A program made the position numbers and the translations under genes. A stretch of 64,000 nucleotides of DNA, taken from Nitzschia sp. DOCU1 (taxonomy: Eukaryota > Bacillariophyta > Bacillariophyceae > Bacillariales > Bacillariaceae). Of the stretch, positions 21,187 to 31,452 are shown piece after piece; the stretch's first letter is position 1, and each line of letters begins with the position of its first letter. The notes beneath the pieces are model-generated. The model was not told where the DNA came from. It did no database searches and saw nothing but the letters and a program-made list of their open reading frames with translations. The stretch spans positions 1,612,001 through 1,676,000 of the forward strand of contig OX595994.1 of assembly GCA_951394045.1 (NCBI GenBank), in the 5' to 3' direction.

Positions 21187-22124
21187 ATGGTGTTGGTCCA
21201 TGCTTTCTCGAGGTCGATGCCCCACAGGCGAAAGGGGAGGGCAACGTTATTGTACCTTCTTCCTCTCGCCTTTTTTGGGATACTTGTTGTGATGCCATTT
21301 TTTCAGGGGAGTTCGGAGGTCTCCGTATTTGAACGCCAAGGCCCTCCAACCTCCTTCAAAAACCCTTCATTGCTGAATTGCAATGAGTTTTTGAGTGATG
21401 CAAGACTGCGCAAACTTAATATCACAAGCTCACAAGATCTCGACAAAATTTACGCCGCATACTTGACGAAATTTAATCCCCCGTTTTGGATTTCACAGCA
21501 TGCTGACGACAAAGAGATTGTCAACACGGGGAAGGCAATGCGGCAGCAGGAACAGACAAACATTTTGGAACAAGTCCTAGAAAGGGGTCGAGGAGGCGAG
21601 GTAATCTTCTACCGACCAAATGACGCGGGGTGGTTTATCTTGTTGGCCGCTTCCAAACCGGGATATCGCGTACGAATTTATCATCCATCCAATCAAACCA
21701 ACTCTCTTCGGTTATGCGAATCCATTCGATTGAATCAGTGGGATACCGTGAAAGATTTTAACGATCATGACACCGGAGACTCTCGTATACAAATTGTTAA
21801 TGATCCAAGTCTTCAACCATCATCTGCTGGGACGCCCAAGAATGTAGTTTTGCTCAAGTTGCAAGGTGATACTTTGGCGGCGCTTCAGAGTCAACTTGTC
21901 CAAGAGGCCAAGCCGGGCTATCTTTGGTTAGAATTTCAGAGTGCTAGTGACACCAGTGACTTGAGACAAATTCAAAGTACAATAACACTGTCGGGGGAGT
22001 ATGATCCGCACTGGCCCAAATCTTCGTCGGCCATTTGGTCGTCCAAGAGCGAACGAACTTGCCCTACCCCTTGTCACTTGTGGTGGAAACGAAAAACTTC
22101 AGATACCTAAAGACAGACGGGTAG
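21187..22124 (+). CDS. FkbM-like methyltransferase, membrane anchored, with a one-base frame break
   Basis: The first ATG is at 21187 (the frame opens earlier at a TTG). A basic stub (MPHRRKGR) precedes an anchor (LLYLLPLAFFGILVVMPFF), so a type II Golgi/ER protein is likely. The soluble part resembles the FkbM methyltransferase fold: GGEVIFYRPNDAGWFILLAA, then VRIYHPSNQTNSLRLCESIR in the SAM-binding position, and later KNVVLLKLQGDTLAALQS. The open frame stops at 22110 with an unlikely tail. In another frame 22018-22124 reads FVGHLVVQERTNLPYPL and then VVETKNFRYLKTDG, a plausible family C terminus. One base appears to be missing in AAA at about 22018-22020. With it the protein would be 312 residues. 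The break could be real or a sequencing error. The glycine-rich SAM motif is poorly kept. Confidence 0.7.
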
Positions 22125-22235
22125 CAACGCGGATACGACTCGTGCATGCAATGTGGTCTCTAGTAGGAGTGTACGTATGTAAGAGTTAAAACGCCTAGCT
22201 ATTTCCTTGGAATCACGGATCACTCTTCTCTGCTC

Positions 22236-23406
22236 TTAGATTCCGCTTGGAAGTTCTCGCATCAACCAAAATCCCGCAGGGTCATCATCTTCTCCTTGTT
22301 GCACGCACAAAAAGTGTAATCCACCCATTTGTTCCTTTCCTTCTTCAAATGCTGCACCTTCTTCTCGCTGAACATCATTCAATCGCGCCACCAAATACTG
22401 CGTATCGATATCGGTTTCCATGATCAAATTTCGTTTTCGCAAATCGCATGTCATGCCTGCGACTTCGGTCCCCGACAACCAAGCCGCCAAGGCCTCGGCG
22501 CGCTGCGTGAAAAATACAATACCTTGTACAAAGCCGTCGGCGGGTAACCCATCTGGAACGGGGCATAGTTTACCGACACCAATATTGTCGTCGTTGACAC
22601 CGCCGCCGGGAAGGAATTCTGCGAGTGGGAGTGCCGCAAAGGCATACTTTTCTCCCCGCAAGGCATCTGGCATCTTTACAGGCGTACGAACATCCAAGAA
22701 ACCGGGGCCTCCCAAAGTAGTAGCCATGTTGGGTTTGAAGCTGTATGAATCCGTATTTCGATGCAGCATCAAAAGAAAATTGTGAGGAATCAGGGGCCAC
22801 AGAACAAGACAATGCCAAACAAAAACTGGAACGATCACTCCATGCAAGTCGTAGTACACGAAACACCCAAGCTTACCCTTCCATTTTGGGATAGACATTT
22901 CTATGCCGTTCCTCTAGCCACTGAGCTACCGCATAGGTGCACCTGGACGGCCGTCCGACGACATCCAGATCGCTCAGAGCAATCTTGATCATGTTGAACA
23001 TGGCACCCCGAAAGTATCGAATCGTATTTGGTTTCACATCGGCTTTCTCCATAAATTCTTCTACTGTAGCCCGGAGTTCTTTGGAGTTGACTTGATTGCT
23101 CGGCAAAGTCTTGAGGTATCGAAAACTGCCCGTGGCATCTGTAATTAGGACTTCCCAGAGTTTCTTCCCACCAACGGCCACTACGGGTCGGCTATAGCAA
23201 TCCAACTCCCAGTCTGCGGATGGTTTGCGACCAGGGATTTTGGTTATTTCCACTCCTGGAGAGGGTGCTGTAGGAGTGGAAGAATACAATTGCGACGGCG
23301 ATGGCGCAGGGGCTGACTTGAGGCTTGGAAGCGTGGAAAAGGCACTTGCCGTCGACGTCGCCAGCAACAAGCCCGAAAGCAATTGGAAGAAGTGTCGGAT
23401 TTCCAT
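22236..23406 (-). CDS. Tab2/Atab2-like plastid RNA-binding protein
   Basis: Exons 23406-22877 and 22740-22236 join at a phase 2 GT-AG intron (restoring NVYPKMEGFKPNMA) to 344 residues. The ATG at 23406 gives a hydrophobic leader with the diatom plastid cleavage motif ASAF at residues 20-23. The upstream TTG would spoil it. The mature part follows the Tab2 family throughout: ADWELDCYSRPVV, GKKLWEVLITDA, VNSKELRATVEEF, AEALAAWLSGTEVAGM, ARLNDVQREEGAAFEEGK, GGLHFLCVQQGEDD and GFWLMRELP. In green algae and plants Tab2/Atab2 is needed for translation of psaB and for photosystem assembly, so a stromal role in translation of plastid messages is expected here. Confidence 0.92.
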
Positions 23407-23804
23407 GGCGCGATACAAGCAATTGAGGTATGTAAGAAACAAGTGGGCACGAAGATGTGCTGCTACGAAGTACAGTATGATCCAAGAAACACGCCAGACT
23501 CGGCTCTTTTTGCCCCACCGCCATCGTCATCGTCGCATCGCGATCTTCGCGGTGCGAGCTGGCCTGCTTCCACGCGTTCCTTGACTATCCTGCTGACGTC
23601 ATTTCATGTGGCCATGAGGACGACTCCATCATGACAATGATTCCGGATTCCGTCAATCTGAGCGAAATGACTAGTTAGACTAAATACACGATCGTAGGTA
23701 ATCCTAGTTTGTTCAAAGCGATTATGTCAACTCTAGTAGCCTGCTACCAATCATATACACAATGACTCCACAGCAACTTTCCCGCACTAGTACTAGAATT
23801 AGCA

Positions 23805-23999
23805 TTAAGATTTTGACTTTTTCTTCTTCTTCTCCTTTTTGGACTTCTTTTCCTTGTCGCCATCGTCATCGTCTGTCTTTTGCTTCTTCTTCTTTTTGGC
23901 GGAATCCCCATTGTCGGCCTCCTCCTCCTCGTCATCATCATCATCTTCATCCTTTGCCTTGCGCTTCTTCTTGGCTGAACCATTCTCCTCATCTTTGGA

Positions 24000-24032
<33 letters not shown>

Positions 24033-25543
24033 GCTCTTTGGCGTTTCAGCCTCGACCATAACCATGTCGCTGGCTGTGTTGTAGGCGGGGGCCGCGGCTG
24101 CCGTCTTGGCGGCAACGGCGTCATATTTAGCCGTCTTGGACGACTTGAGGTTACCATCGGATGCTCCATAGCTGCCGCCTTCCAATTGTCGCAATCGCGC
24201 TTCTACCTTGGCTCGGCCTTCGTAGCCAATCGTTGTGTCGAGTCCATCGGCCGTTTCATCACTTAGAGCGTCCACTCGGATCGCCAGCGAGCACTTGGCT
24301 GCCAATACACGGCTAATCTTTCCTTTGTGCTTTGGAGCTGCTTGTCCAATCAGACTGGCGTGGTAGATAAGACCATACTTTGGAGTATCGTGCTTCGTCT
24401 TGAGTGCTCGAAACAGGGCCTTTTCAGCGCCGAGGATTTGTACCGTCGAAGCGGGCTGCTTGGCCAAATTCATAAGCGATCCTGCATGAGAAATTAGGCG
24501 GGCGCCAACCAACTCACCCACCAAGATGGTCAAGTTGGGGGCAATCGCATTCATTCGGTTTTTCAGGTATTCAAACAGCTGCGCTCGGTATTCCGTCATG
24601 GATAGGACTTGTTCCGCTAGAGCTTGGATGTTGATGATATCCATGTCAGCAATTTCTGTACCCATACTAACTTCAGCTGCTTCCTTCACGGCGGCTTCCG
24701 TACTTTCATCCTCCAAAATATCACTCAAATCCATGGCCGCAAAGTTGGGTCGCATTCCACACTTGAGAACTAGTTTGGAGTATTGTGCATTGTCACTCAA
24801 GATGGCCTGAAGTTCCGGAAAGTGCCAGCCATACCATTCCTTGACGCGCATGGCATACGTGTTGATTTCTTTGTCGAGTTCGTCCAACAAGCCTACTGCT
24901 TGAATCACCATCGTATCGACCTTGTCTGCCGAGAATTTGAGCTTGTATCGACTTAGTGAGTGTGACAAACCCAGTTGCATCGCTCGCAAATCTTCGGCGG
25001 ACATGCCACCTTCCGTATCAAACAATTCCTCCATGTAACATCGAAGTCCCCTGAACAGTTCGTTCGTTTTGTTGTCGTTCACAACGTTGACCGAGTCAAT
25101 TGTGTCTTTAATGCTCACACCCAACGCCTTATCGGCGACAGCAAGGGAGCTAGAGGCTGCCTTTTTCAGTTTCTTCTTGAGAAAGGATTTGAGAGTTTTG
25201 GAGACTTTGCCCTCTAGCATGCTAGTGGCAGCTGTGACAGCGTCGGCTGTGTCTTCAAAGGGCTGGAAGCTCAACAGCGAAATGTTCTTGGCGGCTGTTT
25301 TTCCATCTTTGAAGAAAGTATCAAAGATGTCTTCAGGGTCCGTCTTGGACAATTTCTTTTCATCTGTGACCTGTATCAACAAAAAATCCAATGAGTTGAT
25401 GACTTCGGGGGAAACAACTCGTGGTCTACCTTGTCGCCACCAAGTCGGCAAACGCTTCCAACTGCCCTCCCGAAACATCCAACTAGCAGCGAACGTACCT
25501 TGAAGAGGGAATATCCCGCCGGGGTCTCGAAAAGTACCAGCAT
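23805..25543 (-). CDS. NOP58: NOP58, core protein of box C/D snoRNPs
   Basis: Exon 1 (25543-25499) encodes the 15-residue start MLVLFETPAGYSLFK. The intron ends at 25371, and exon 2 (25370-23805) continues VTDEKKLSKTDPEDIF. The joined product is 536 residues, close to the usual 530. It has the NOP5 N-terminal domain, the central coiled coil with YKLKFSADKVDTMVIQAVGL and EWYGWHFPEL, and the Nop domain with APNLTILVGELVGARLISHA, ASTVQILGAEKALFRALK and DTPKYGLIYHASLIGQ. It ends in a KKE/KKD-rich tail. The protein scaffolds snoRNA-guided 2'-O-methylation of rRNA in the nucleolus with NOP56, fibrillarin and the 15.5K protein. The same frame runs open upstream of the second exon to 25661, but that part is intron and 5' sequence. 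Confidence 0.96.
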
Positions 25544-26372
25544 GATGGCTACCGCTAAATATTACGGTGTTGCTACAACCGTAAAGTATTGTACAAGTAT
25601 TACGGTTAGGGATGGGGCGAGAGAGACCGGTGGAAGGATGTAACGAAGGGCCATCGTCCACAAAAAAGCCGCATGATTTCTCGGCTCGATGTGCAGCGCC
25701 TGCTTGGGTGGATCTTATCGCTCGCGCGGGCAGAACGATTGGATAGCCTTGGATGGCGGACGGGACACCAGACGGTTGGATACATATTTACTCTTTTTGG
25801 CGGCTGTGCTGCAGAAAGGTACCGTAGTTAAGTTAGTTAGTTAGTGGAGGGAGTACAGAAATAGTCCCAGTTGAAATCCTAACTATCTACCAAAGCCGCG
25901 TAGTCGACAAAGATTGATTGTTATCCGGCGATAAGACATGAAACTGCTCGTCGAATCTTGCAACACAAGAATAACCCGATGGATCTAAAGTACTTGATTG
26001 CAAGGAACAAAAGTTATTCAAGGAGAAAAGAAAGCTCTGGTTACTTTTTTGAGACACAACGACTGACGCTATTCCGCCGCCTCGCCTTGGTGCAAGCGAA
26101 AGCGACGCTCGATAGCCCCCAAGATTGAACAAGAAATCGATCCGCTCAAAAGTAAAGTTTCGTGAAACGTCAAGCATTTTCGTTTGCTGCAGGTTCGACA
26201 TGCGGTAAAATATTGCGTGCCGATGTTATCAAGGCAGACACCGCCGAAATTCAATGCTCAACGCCGCTCTTCTCAGAATGATATTTGCCCATGTCAAGCA
26301 ATGGAAATCTTGTTTTCTAGAGAGAGAGAGAGCTTCGCACAATTGAATTCTTTATCCAACAGTAACAACCAT
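25544..26372. other. Intergenic region, no gene seen
   Basis: This stretch holds the NOP58 promoter and the 3' side of the DUF3291 gene. There is a short GTTAGTTAGTTAG run near 25828 and a GA run at about 26322-26331. The open frames here have no recognisable product. Confidence 0.5.
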
Positions 26373-26999
26373 TCAAAGATTGGATGGCATTGGAAATTTT
26401 TCTGCCGACGCAAAATCAAATGCGTGCTCTGTCGGTCCATGCTCTTTCAAATATGCAATTCGTCCAAACGCCTCTTTCAGACTAGGCGGCCTGTAGCCGG
26501 TATTGTCGGCAGTCAAGTCGTACCACCAGCACACACTGTAGGGAGCAGGTGGCGCTGTGAACCACTCTTTCTTGCGCTTGAAATACATGGCATGACCACT
26601 CTTAAAAACAAAATGCCGGAGGGAAGCCATATCCTTCCACAAGGATAATTGGGGCATCAACAGGGGGTCGTCTCGTAATACATCCACAGCCAGATGTTCG
26701 GCTACATCATCGTTGTCGTAGCTCCAAATAAATCCTGGCGTCGTTTTTGCGATGATGTTAACAGGCTCCAAGGCAAGTTGGAATTCCTTCATTTTCGGGT
26801 CGTCCATGGGAGCCACCAATCGAGCATAGTTCATTTGTGCCAACACAATGGGATGCTCTTGAGCGAATCGTTCAAGGGTGTCATCGGCGTAGCTTGAGGT
26901 GGAGTCAGCAGATCGGCCTGTGAAAAATGAAGCTCGGCATTCACACCCTGACCGGCGAAGAGCCAAGTTCCTGAACGACAGCACGGACCGTATCATCAT
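26373..26999 (-). CDS. DUF3291 family protein, probably organelle targeted
   Basis: An uninterrupted 208-residue frame. The first ATG is at 26999 (the frame opens at a GTG six bases earlier), with a second ATG next to it. Residues 1-30 are rich in Arg and Ser (MIRSVLSFRNLALRRS), like a mitochondrial presequence. From about residue 50 it matches the DUF3291 dimeric alpha/beta-barrel family: VLAQMNYARLVAPMDDPKM, TTPGFIWSYDNDD, LSLWKDMASLRHFVFKSGHA, RKKEWFTAPPAPYSVCWW and YLKEHGPTEHAFDF. Members are related in fold to small monooxygenases, but no reaction is established. Confidence 0.88.
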   Translation of the reverse strand: MMIRSVLSFRNLALRRSGCECRASFFTGRSADSTSSYADDTLERFAQEHPIVLAQMNYARLVAPMDDPKMKEFQLALEPVNIIAKTTPGFIWSYDNDDVAEHLAVDVLRDDPLLMPQLSLWKDMASLRHFVFKSGHAMYFKRKKEWFTAPPAPYSVCWWYDLTADNTGYRPPSLKEAFGRIAYLKEHGPTEHAFDFASAEKFPMPSNL

Positions 27000-27939
27000 G
27001 CCCACCCCCTATCCCACTGATAGTAAAAGATCTAATGCTTATATTCTTGCTTGGCTGCACGCCGTCTTTCTTTGGATAATGATGGGTTGAAATATCGGTG
27101 AAACAGTACGACAGATTTTGTTGACGGACCATCCGCCTTGCCTTCATCCGTGGAGAGCAGAGATATGGCAACATCACATCTCACCACAACAAAATGTGGG
27201 GGTGATGGGAGTGGGGTCAGTCATGGATGGTGGGTGGAGGGATTCTCTCTGTAGACTGCATAGAGAGAGCGAAAAGGCAGAAAGTGAACAAGACCGTGAC
27301 CGTCCGTAGTATCGTACCACCACTTGGTCGAACTGAACACAATTATTGCCAACTGTAGAGGACTGTTCACTGATATTTAAGGCCTTCGCAGTTTTGAAGA
27401 TGCCCTTCGGATGTCGATGGTGCCCCTTAATAATTTCCATGGCTTCGCATTTGTTGTCTGCAGTCATTCCAAAAACATCAATTCCTTCCAGTCATCGTTC
27501 ATTAAGTGAAACACAGAAATAGAATATGGGAATTCGCAGAGTGGGGGCCATAAAATCCGAACTATTAAGTGGACGTGATAAAAATCTTGTAATTTAACTA
27601 CTGTTTCCTGCGCTAATTCGACAAAATTATGAAAGAGCAGAGAACAATATGCCTGCGATGTCTCCACGACACATGTTCAACCAATCGTGCGTTAAAAAAG
27701 ATAGATACCGGCGGTTTGGAAACATGCTTCCGTGCCCCAGAACATCACTTTGTGTCGTATCGTACCAGCGAGACGAACGATCGAAGACCTTGCATGCAGG
27801 CCTTTTGTCTTTTTGCCCACCAGCATTTGGGGGCACAGGTTTCTTATTTTATGCATACTGTTTTCATTTGTCAGATTCAGTTTCCAAAGATTTCTTACCG
27901 TATCGTTGTGATTTGGTGTAATTCATTTACAAGTCAAGC
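27000..27939. other. Intergenic region, no gene seen
   Basis: Divergent spacer between the DUF3291 gene and the 1147-residue protein gene. Small open frames overlap on both strands and give no recognisable protein. The word GTATCGTACCA occurs twice (about 27310 and 27757). Confidence 0.5.
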
Positions 27940-30900
27940 ATGACAATGGCTGTCACTGATAATGCCAAGGAGCTGAAGCGCAAGAGCAGCAATGGCTCGG
28001 TGAATAGCGAGAAAAGGTTAGAAGGATATGGCAAAAGTCCGGTTGTCGGGAAACCCAAACTATCCGCCATGCCGGGTCTTGTGGAAAGCTTCGACCTTTC
28101 TGCGTCTGCCAGAGGGAAGCGGCGAACCACCTCTATACAAGCTCCACTGAGTGCTCCAGCCCGCGATCGAAGTATGGGAGCTTTGCCCGAGGGGTTGGCG
28201 CCTGCACCGGATCTGAACGAGGACAGCGGAAGCCCTAGCAGTACAGCAAAGCCCAAGATGCCTAAGAAAAGGTCGATGGCAAAGTCTACCACTGAGGTCT
28301 TGTCAGATTCTGCACCGGATCTGAACGAGGACGCCGGAAGCCCCAGCAGTACTACAAAGCCCAAGATGCCGAAGAAAAAGTCGATGGCAAAGTCTACCAC
28401 TGAGGTCCTGTCGGAATCTGCACCGGATCTGAACGAGGACGCCGGAAGCCCGAACAGTACTACAAAGCCCAAGATGCCGAAGAAAAAGTCGATGGCAAAG
28501 TCTACCACTGAGGTCCTGTCGGAATCTGCACCGGACCTGAAAGAGCAAGCCGAAAGCTCCACCGGTACTGCAAAGCCCAAGATGCCGAAGAAAAAACCAT
28601 CGATGAAGTTAACCTCAGGGGTCTCGTCGAAAGATTTTGATGCTTCCATTTCTATTGACATGGCGTTTGCGCCAAATCTAGCATTGGATAGCAGTGATGA
28701 TGACGTTGAGCTGGAGACCCCCGACTCCTTTGATGTCCATCAGATTGCCAGTCCGACCGAATCAGAAGAAACTGGTTCCGTCGATGCGGAAATGAAGAAT
28801 AGCAGCGCCTACAATAACAGCAGGAGTTTCTCCTCCATGAATGGATCGGGCAACCAATTGGCTTCTAGTTTGACGAGTATGTCCAATTCGGTTATTTTGG
28901 AGAGTATCCCCGAAAAGGTTAAAAAAATGAAAAAACCAGCGAAGCAGACTTCTCGGGCCTCTTCTGCAGGTTCTCATTCAACAACACCACCACCGGGGAA
29001 TAAAAGAACTTCTTCCAATGGATCGTCTGTGAACTCCTCAGTACACAAGGGCACTAGAACCGGCCGTTCTGTGACTCCACCGCCTCCAACTGATTCTCGG
29101 GCTCCTACCACTCGTTCTGTGACCCCACCGAGGCGGGCTATCTCTGGTTCAAGCGCTCATTCGCCACCCCCAACACCAACTACAAAGAGGTCAGCCTCCA
29201 TGGGTTCGTTTCCCCCTCCGCTGACCAAGCAGCCACGGGCTAGCTCCGCTGGCCCTGCGCCTTACTCGCCGGGAAAGCACAAGGCGGGTATGATGACCAA
29301 AGAAGCGTCCCGCGCCGTGGACGTTGGAGTCAGTCCACGCGTCGGCCAAAAGAAACATGTACCCAGATTGGTGGATGGTGCCCCCTCATCGCCGGGCAGA
29401 CTTAAGCCGAATATGGCCAAGGCCACCTCGCGCTCTGTGAATCTGGGTCTCAGTCCTAAAACGGGTCCCAAGAAACCAATCTCTCTCGCTAATTTCCCGC
29501 CACCACCGATGTCGCCTGGAAAGAGCAAGATGCAACTTGTACTCAAGTCATCACGGAGCATGAGCCCACCTCCTTCGCAGCGAAATTTCCAAAGGGCGCC
29601 CTCCAAGAGTCCCGGGCGGCAATACAAGAAGTCGGTGTCCGACGCTAGTGGGTCTAGATCATTGAGAGAGAGTAGAATGGTGGATAACCGCGGTGACTCA
29701 ATCCTATCATTGGATGCTGACGCACCGAGTGGCGCTAAGAAACCAGTAAAGAAGCATCTTCCGCAAGCTCCGCTCACATGGCACGACAACCGAGATTCTC
29801 GAAAGCTCAACTCATCGAATCTTCGACAAAAGATCGGCGGGAATATGGCCATGGTCCCAATTTTGGACGATGAATCACAACATAGTGCTATTCCAAGGGG
29901 AAGTCAACATGGTAGCCGATCCCCGATCCCTAGAGCAAGTCAACGGGGAGCCAATGGCGGGCCAATCGTTGCAAGAAAAAGTAACAGTTTTGGCAATTCC
30001 TCGCACCACCGAGACAGGAGCCTGGATATTTCGCGAAGGAGCACGCAGCGGAATGCGTCTGAAATGCCAAAACGATCTTCTAGCCATCCGCCCAGGGCGT
30101 CGAGTGCATCTCAGTCAACTCACATCCCAAGAACATCCAATCATATTAAGCCCAGGCAACTGTCTCAGTCGGCGCACGGTGTCAAGACTCCGATCCCGAG
30201 GGAATCTGTCAGGTCCAAAGCGCCTGGCAAGCCTTCTTCAGACAAATCACTGAAAAAGGGTAGCGTGATTGGCTCGGTGGTGGGTATGGTCGACAGGGTT
30301 CTGGGTGCTGCGGTCAGTGTTCCAGCTGAAAAGTACGGAACCGACGCGAAAGGCGATGATTCCAGCACGGATTCGTTCGCCAACGATGACATTGAAGCTG
30401 GGAAGAAGAAACGACCCTCCTTCAAAAAGAAGACGAGCGACAAGAAGAAGAAAAAGGAGGCCGAAGAAGCGTCCAAAAAGAAGCCTCACTCCACCAACGC
30501 ATTGAAAGTACTTGAGGCTAACTTTGGAATCGAAAAGAAACCTCCCAAGACTCTGGTCGTGATCTGGATGTTGATTATGGCCGAGCTCACATTCGATTTT
30601 GTCACTACTGTGATTTCTTTCATGGTGTTTGCCCGGGGCTCATACTGCTGCGGCTACGAGATTGATGTGGGAAATGTTCCTGTGGCCATTACAGTGCCTT
30701 TCTTCTTCTTGGTATTGTTGGAATCCTTCTTATTGTTCAGTGCCATTCTCATAACTATGTGGCCGAGCATTATGGCGGACGATGACGGCGATCAGGAACA
30801 TAACTTTATTGTGAGATGGGGCAAGCGTTTACGTTGCTGCTTCAAGTGGAACCCTAAGGTGCAGCTGTACGCACTGAGCATCTCTGTGATTCTGAATCCT

Positions 30901-31383
30901 TTCTTTGGTTGCATCATCGCCTGGATGCTGCTTTATCAATCATCCAAATTTGAGAGTTTCCTTGTTTTGGGGTTGGAAGGTTTCAGTATTGTGCTGCACT
31001 TCATCAGCGTGTATTTGGAAGGCAGTTGCAAGACGTGCAAAGAATTTTGCTTTCACTGCATTCAGTTGGTTCCGTTTTTGACATCAGTGACACTCATCCT
31101 TCTCTATTTGAGACAAGGAGGCGTGTGCTATTTGGTGAACGAAGGGAAATTTAAGTTTACGGGCTGCGAGCTCTGTCCGGACGGTACTGTGCCGCAAGAT
31201 GGCGTCTGCTTTCTGCCGGACGGGACAAACATTACCGTTACGCAACAACGAGTCTGGGAGGTCCAAGGAGACGTAAACGACCTGGGAAGTGCGCTGATTG
31301 CTCGTACTCCGCAAGGCAAATGGTGCGCGGCGGAACACCCGGATGGACCACAAGATCTTAACTTCTGTTTCTTCACGTACTAG
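27940..31383 (+). CDS. 1147-residue Ser/Pro-rich protein with tandem repeats and C-terminal membrane domain
   Basis: A single-exon frame from an ATG, with a second ATG two codons in. Residues 1-850 look disordered: four 36-residue repeats (APDLNEDAGSPSS, KPKMPKKKSMAKS) at 88-232, then Ser/Pro-rich stretches with many RSVTPP, ASSAGP and SPGK motifs that resemble proline-directed kinase sites, and a Lys-rich block before residue 850. From about 865 there are five hydrophobic segments (starting LVVIWMLIMAELTFDF and ending FLTSVTLILLYL), followed by a Cys-containing tail (CELCPDGTVPQDGVCF) that may be extracytosolic. Such proteins are known as hypotheticals in diatoms. I cannot give a function. 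A long cytosolic, phosphorylated scaffold on a membrane anchor is the simplest reading. It converges on the GH20 gene, 69 bp apart. Confidence 0.85.
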   Translation: MTMAVTDNAKELKRKSSNGSVNSEKRLEGYGKSPVVGKPKLSAMPGLVESFDLSASARGKRRTTSIQAPLSAPARDRSMGALPEGLAPAPDLNEDSGSPSSTAKPKMPKKRSMAKSTTEVLSDSAPDLNEDAGSPSSTTKPKMPKKKSMAKSTTEVLSESAPDLNEDAGSPNSTTKPKMPKKKSMAKSTTEVLSESAPDLKEQAESSTGTAKPKMPKKKPSMKLTSGVSSKDFDASISIDMAFAPNLALDSSDDDVELETPDSFDVHQIASPTESEETGSVDAEMKNSSAYNNSRSFSSMNGSGNQLASSLTSMSNSVILESIPEKVKKMKKPAKQTSRASSAGSHSTTPPPGNKRTSSNGSSVNSSVHKGTRTGRSVTPPPPTDSRAPTTRSVTPPRRAISGSSAHSPPPTPTTKRSASMGSFPPPLTKQPRASSAGPAPYSPGKHKAGMMTKEASRAVDVGVSPRVGQKKHVPRLVDGAPSSPGRLKPNMAKATSRSVNLGLSPKTGPKKPISLANFPPPPMSPGKSKMQLVLKSSRSMSPPPSQRNFQRAPSKSPGRQYKKSVSDASGSRSLRESRMVDNRGDSILSLDADAPSGAKKPVKKHLPQAPLTWHDNRDSRKLNSSNLRQKIGGNMAMVPILDDESQHSAIPRGSQHGSRSPIPRASQRGANGGPIVARKSNSFGNSSHHRDRSLDISRRSTQRNASEMPKRSSSHPPRASSASQSTHIPRTSNHIKPRQLSQSAHGVKTPIPRESVRSKAPGKPSSDKSLKKGSVIGSVVGMVDRVLGAAVSVPAEKYGTDAKGDDSSTDSFANDDIEAGKKKRPSFKKKTSDKKKKKEAEEASKKKPHSTNALKVLEANFGIEKKPPKTLVVIWMLIMAELTFDFVTTVISFMVFARGSYCCGYEIDVGNVPVAITVPFFFLVLLESFLLFSAILITMWPSIMADDDGDQEHNFIVRWGKRLRCCFKWNPKVQLYALSISVILNPFFGCIIAWMLLYQSSKFESFLVLGLEGFSIVLHFISVYLEGSCKTCKEFCFHCIQLVPFLTSVTLILLYLRQGGVCYLVNEGKFKFTGCELCPDGTVPQDGVCFLPDGTNITVTQQRVWEVQGDVNDLGSALIARTPQGKWCAAEHPDGPQDLNFCFFTY
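28204..28635 (+). repeat. Four tandem 108-bp coding repeats
   Basis: Units start at 28204, 28312, 28420 and 28528 (GCACCGGA), an exact 108-bp period with no indel. Units 2 and 3 are nearly identical in DNA; units 1 and 4 have diverged. Each encodes 36 residues with a KPKMPKKK core. The recent similarity points to ongoing unequal exchange or slippage. Confidence 0.9.
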
Positions 31384-31452
31384 AACGTCGTAGCACGAAG
31401 TCGAGGGCAGACTACATTTGTATTGTAAGATGGGTTGAAAGCATAATTCAAA

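Noticed and set aside
25544..25661. N-terminal extension of NOP58 in the same frame as exon 2
   Set aside because: The real first exon (MLVLFETPAGYSLFK) uses another frame, and the extension is intron and upstream DNA without homology.
27927..28661. Long minus-strand open frame over the repeats of the 1147-residue protein
   Set aside because: It mirrors the plus-strand 108-bp repeats, has a monotonous translation without a domain, and lies inside a much longer and more plausible gene.
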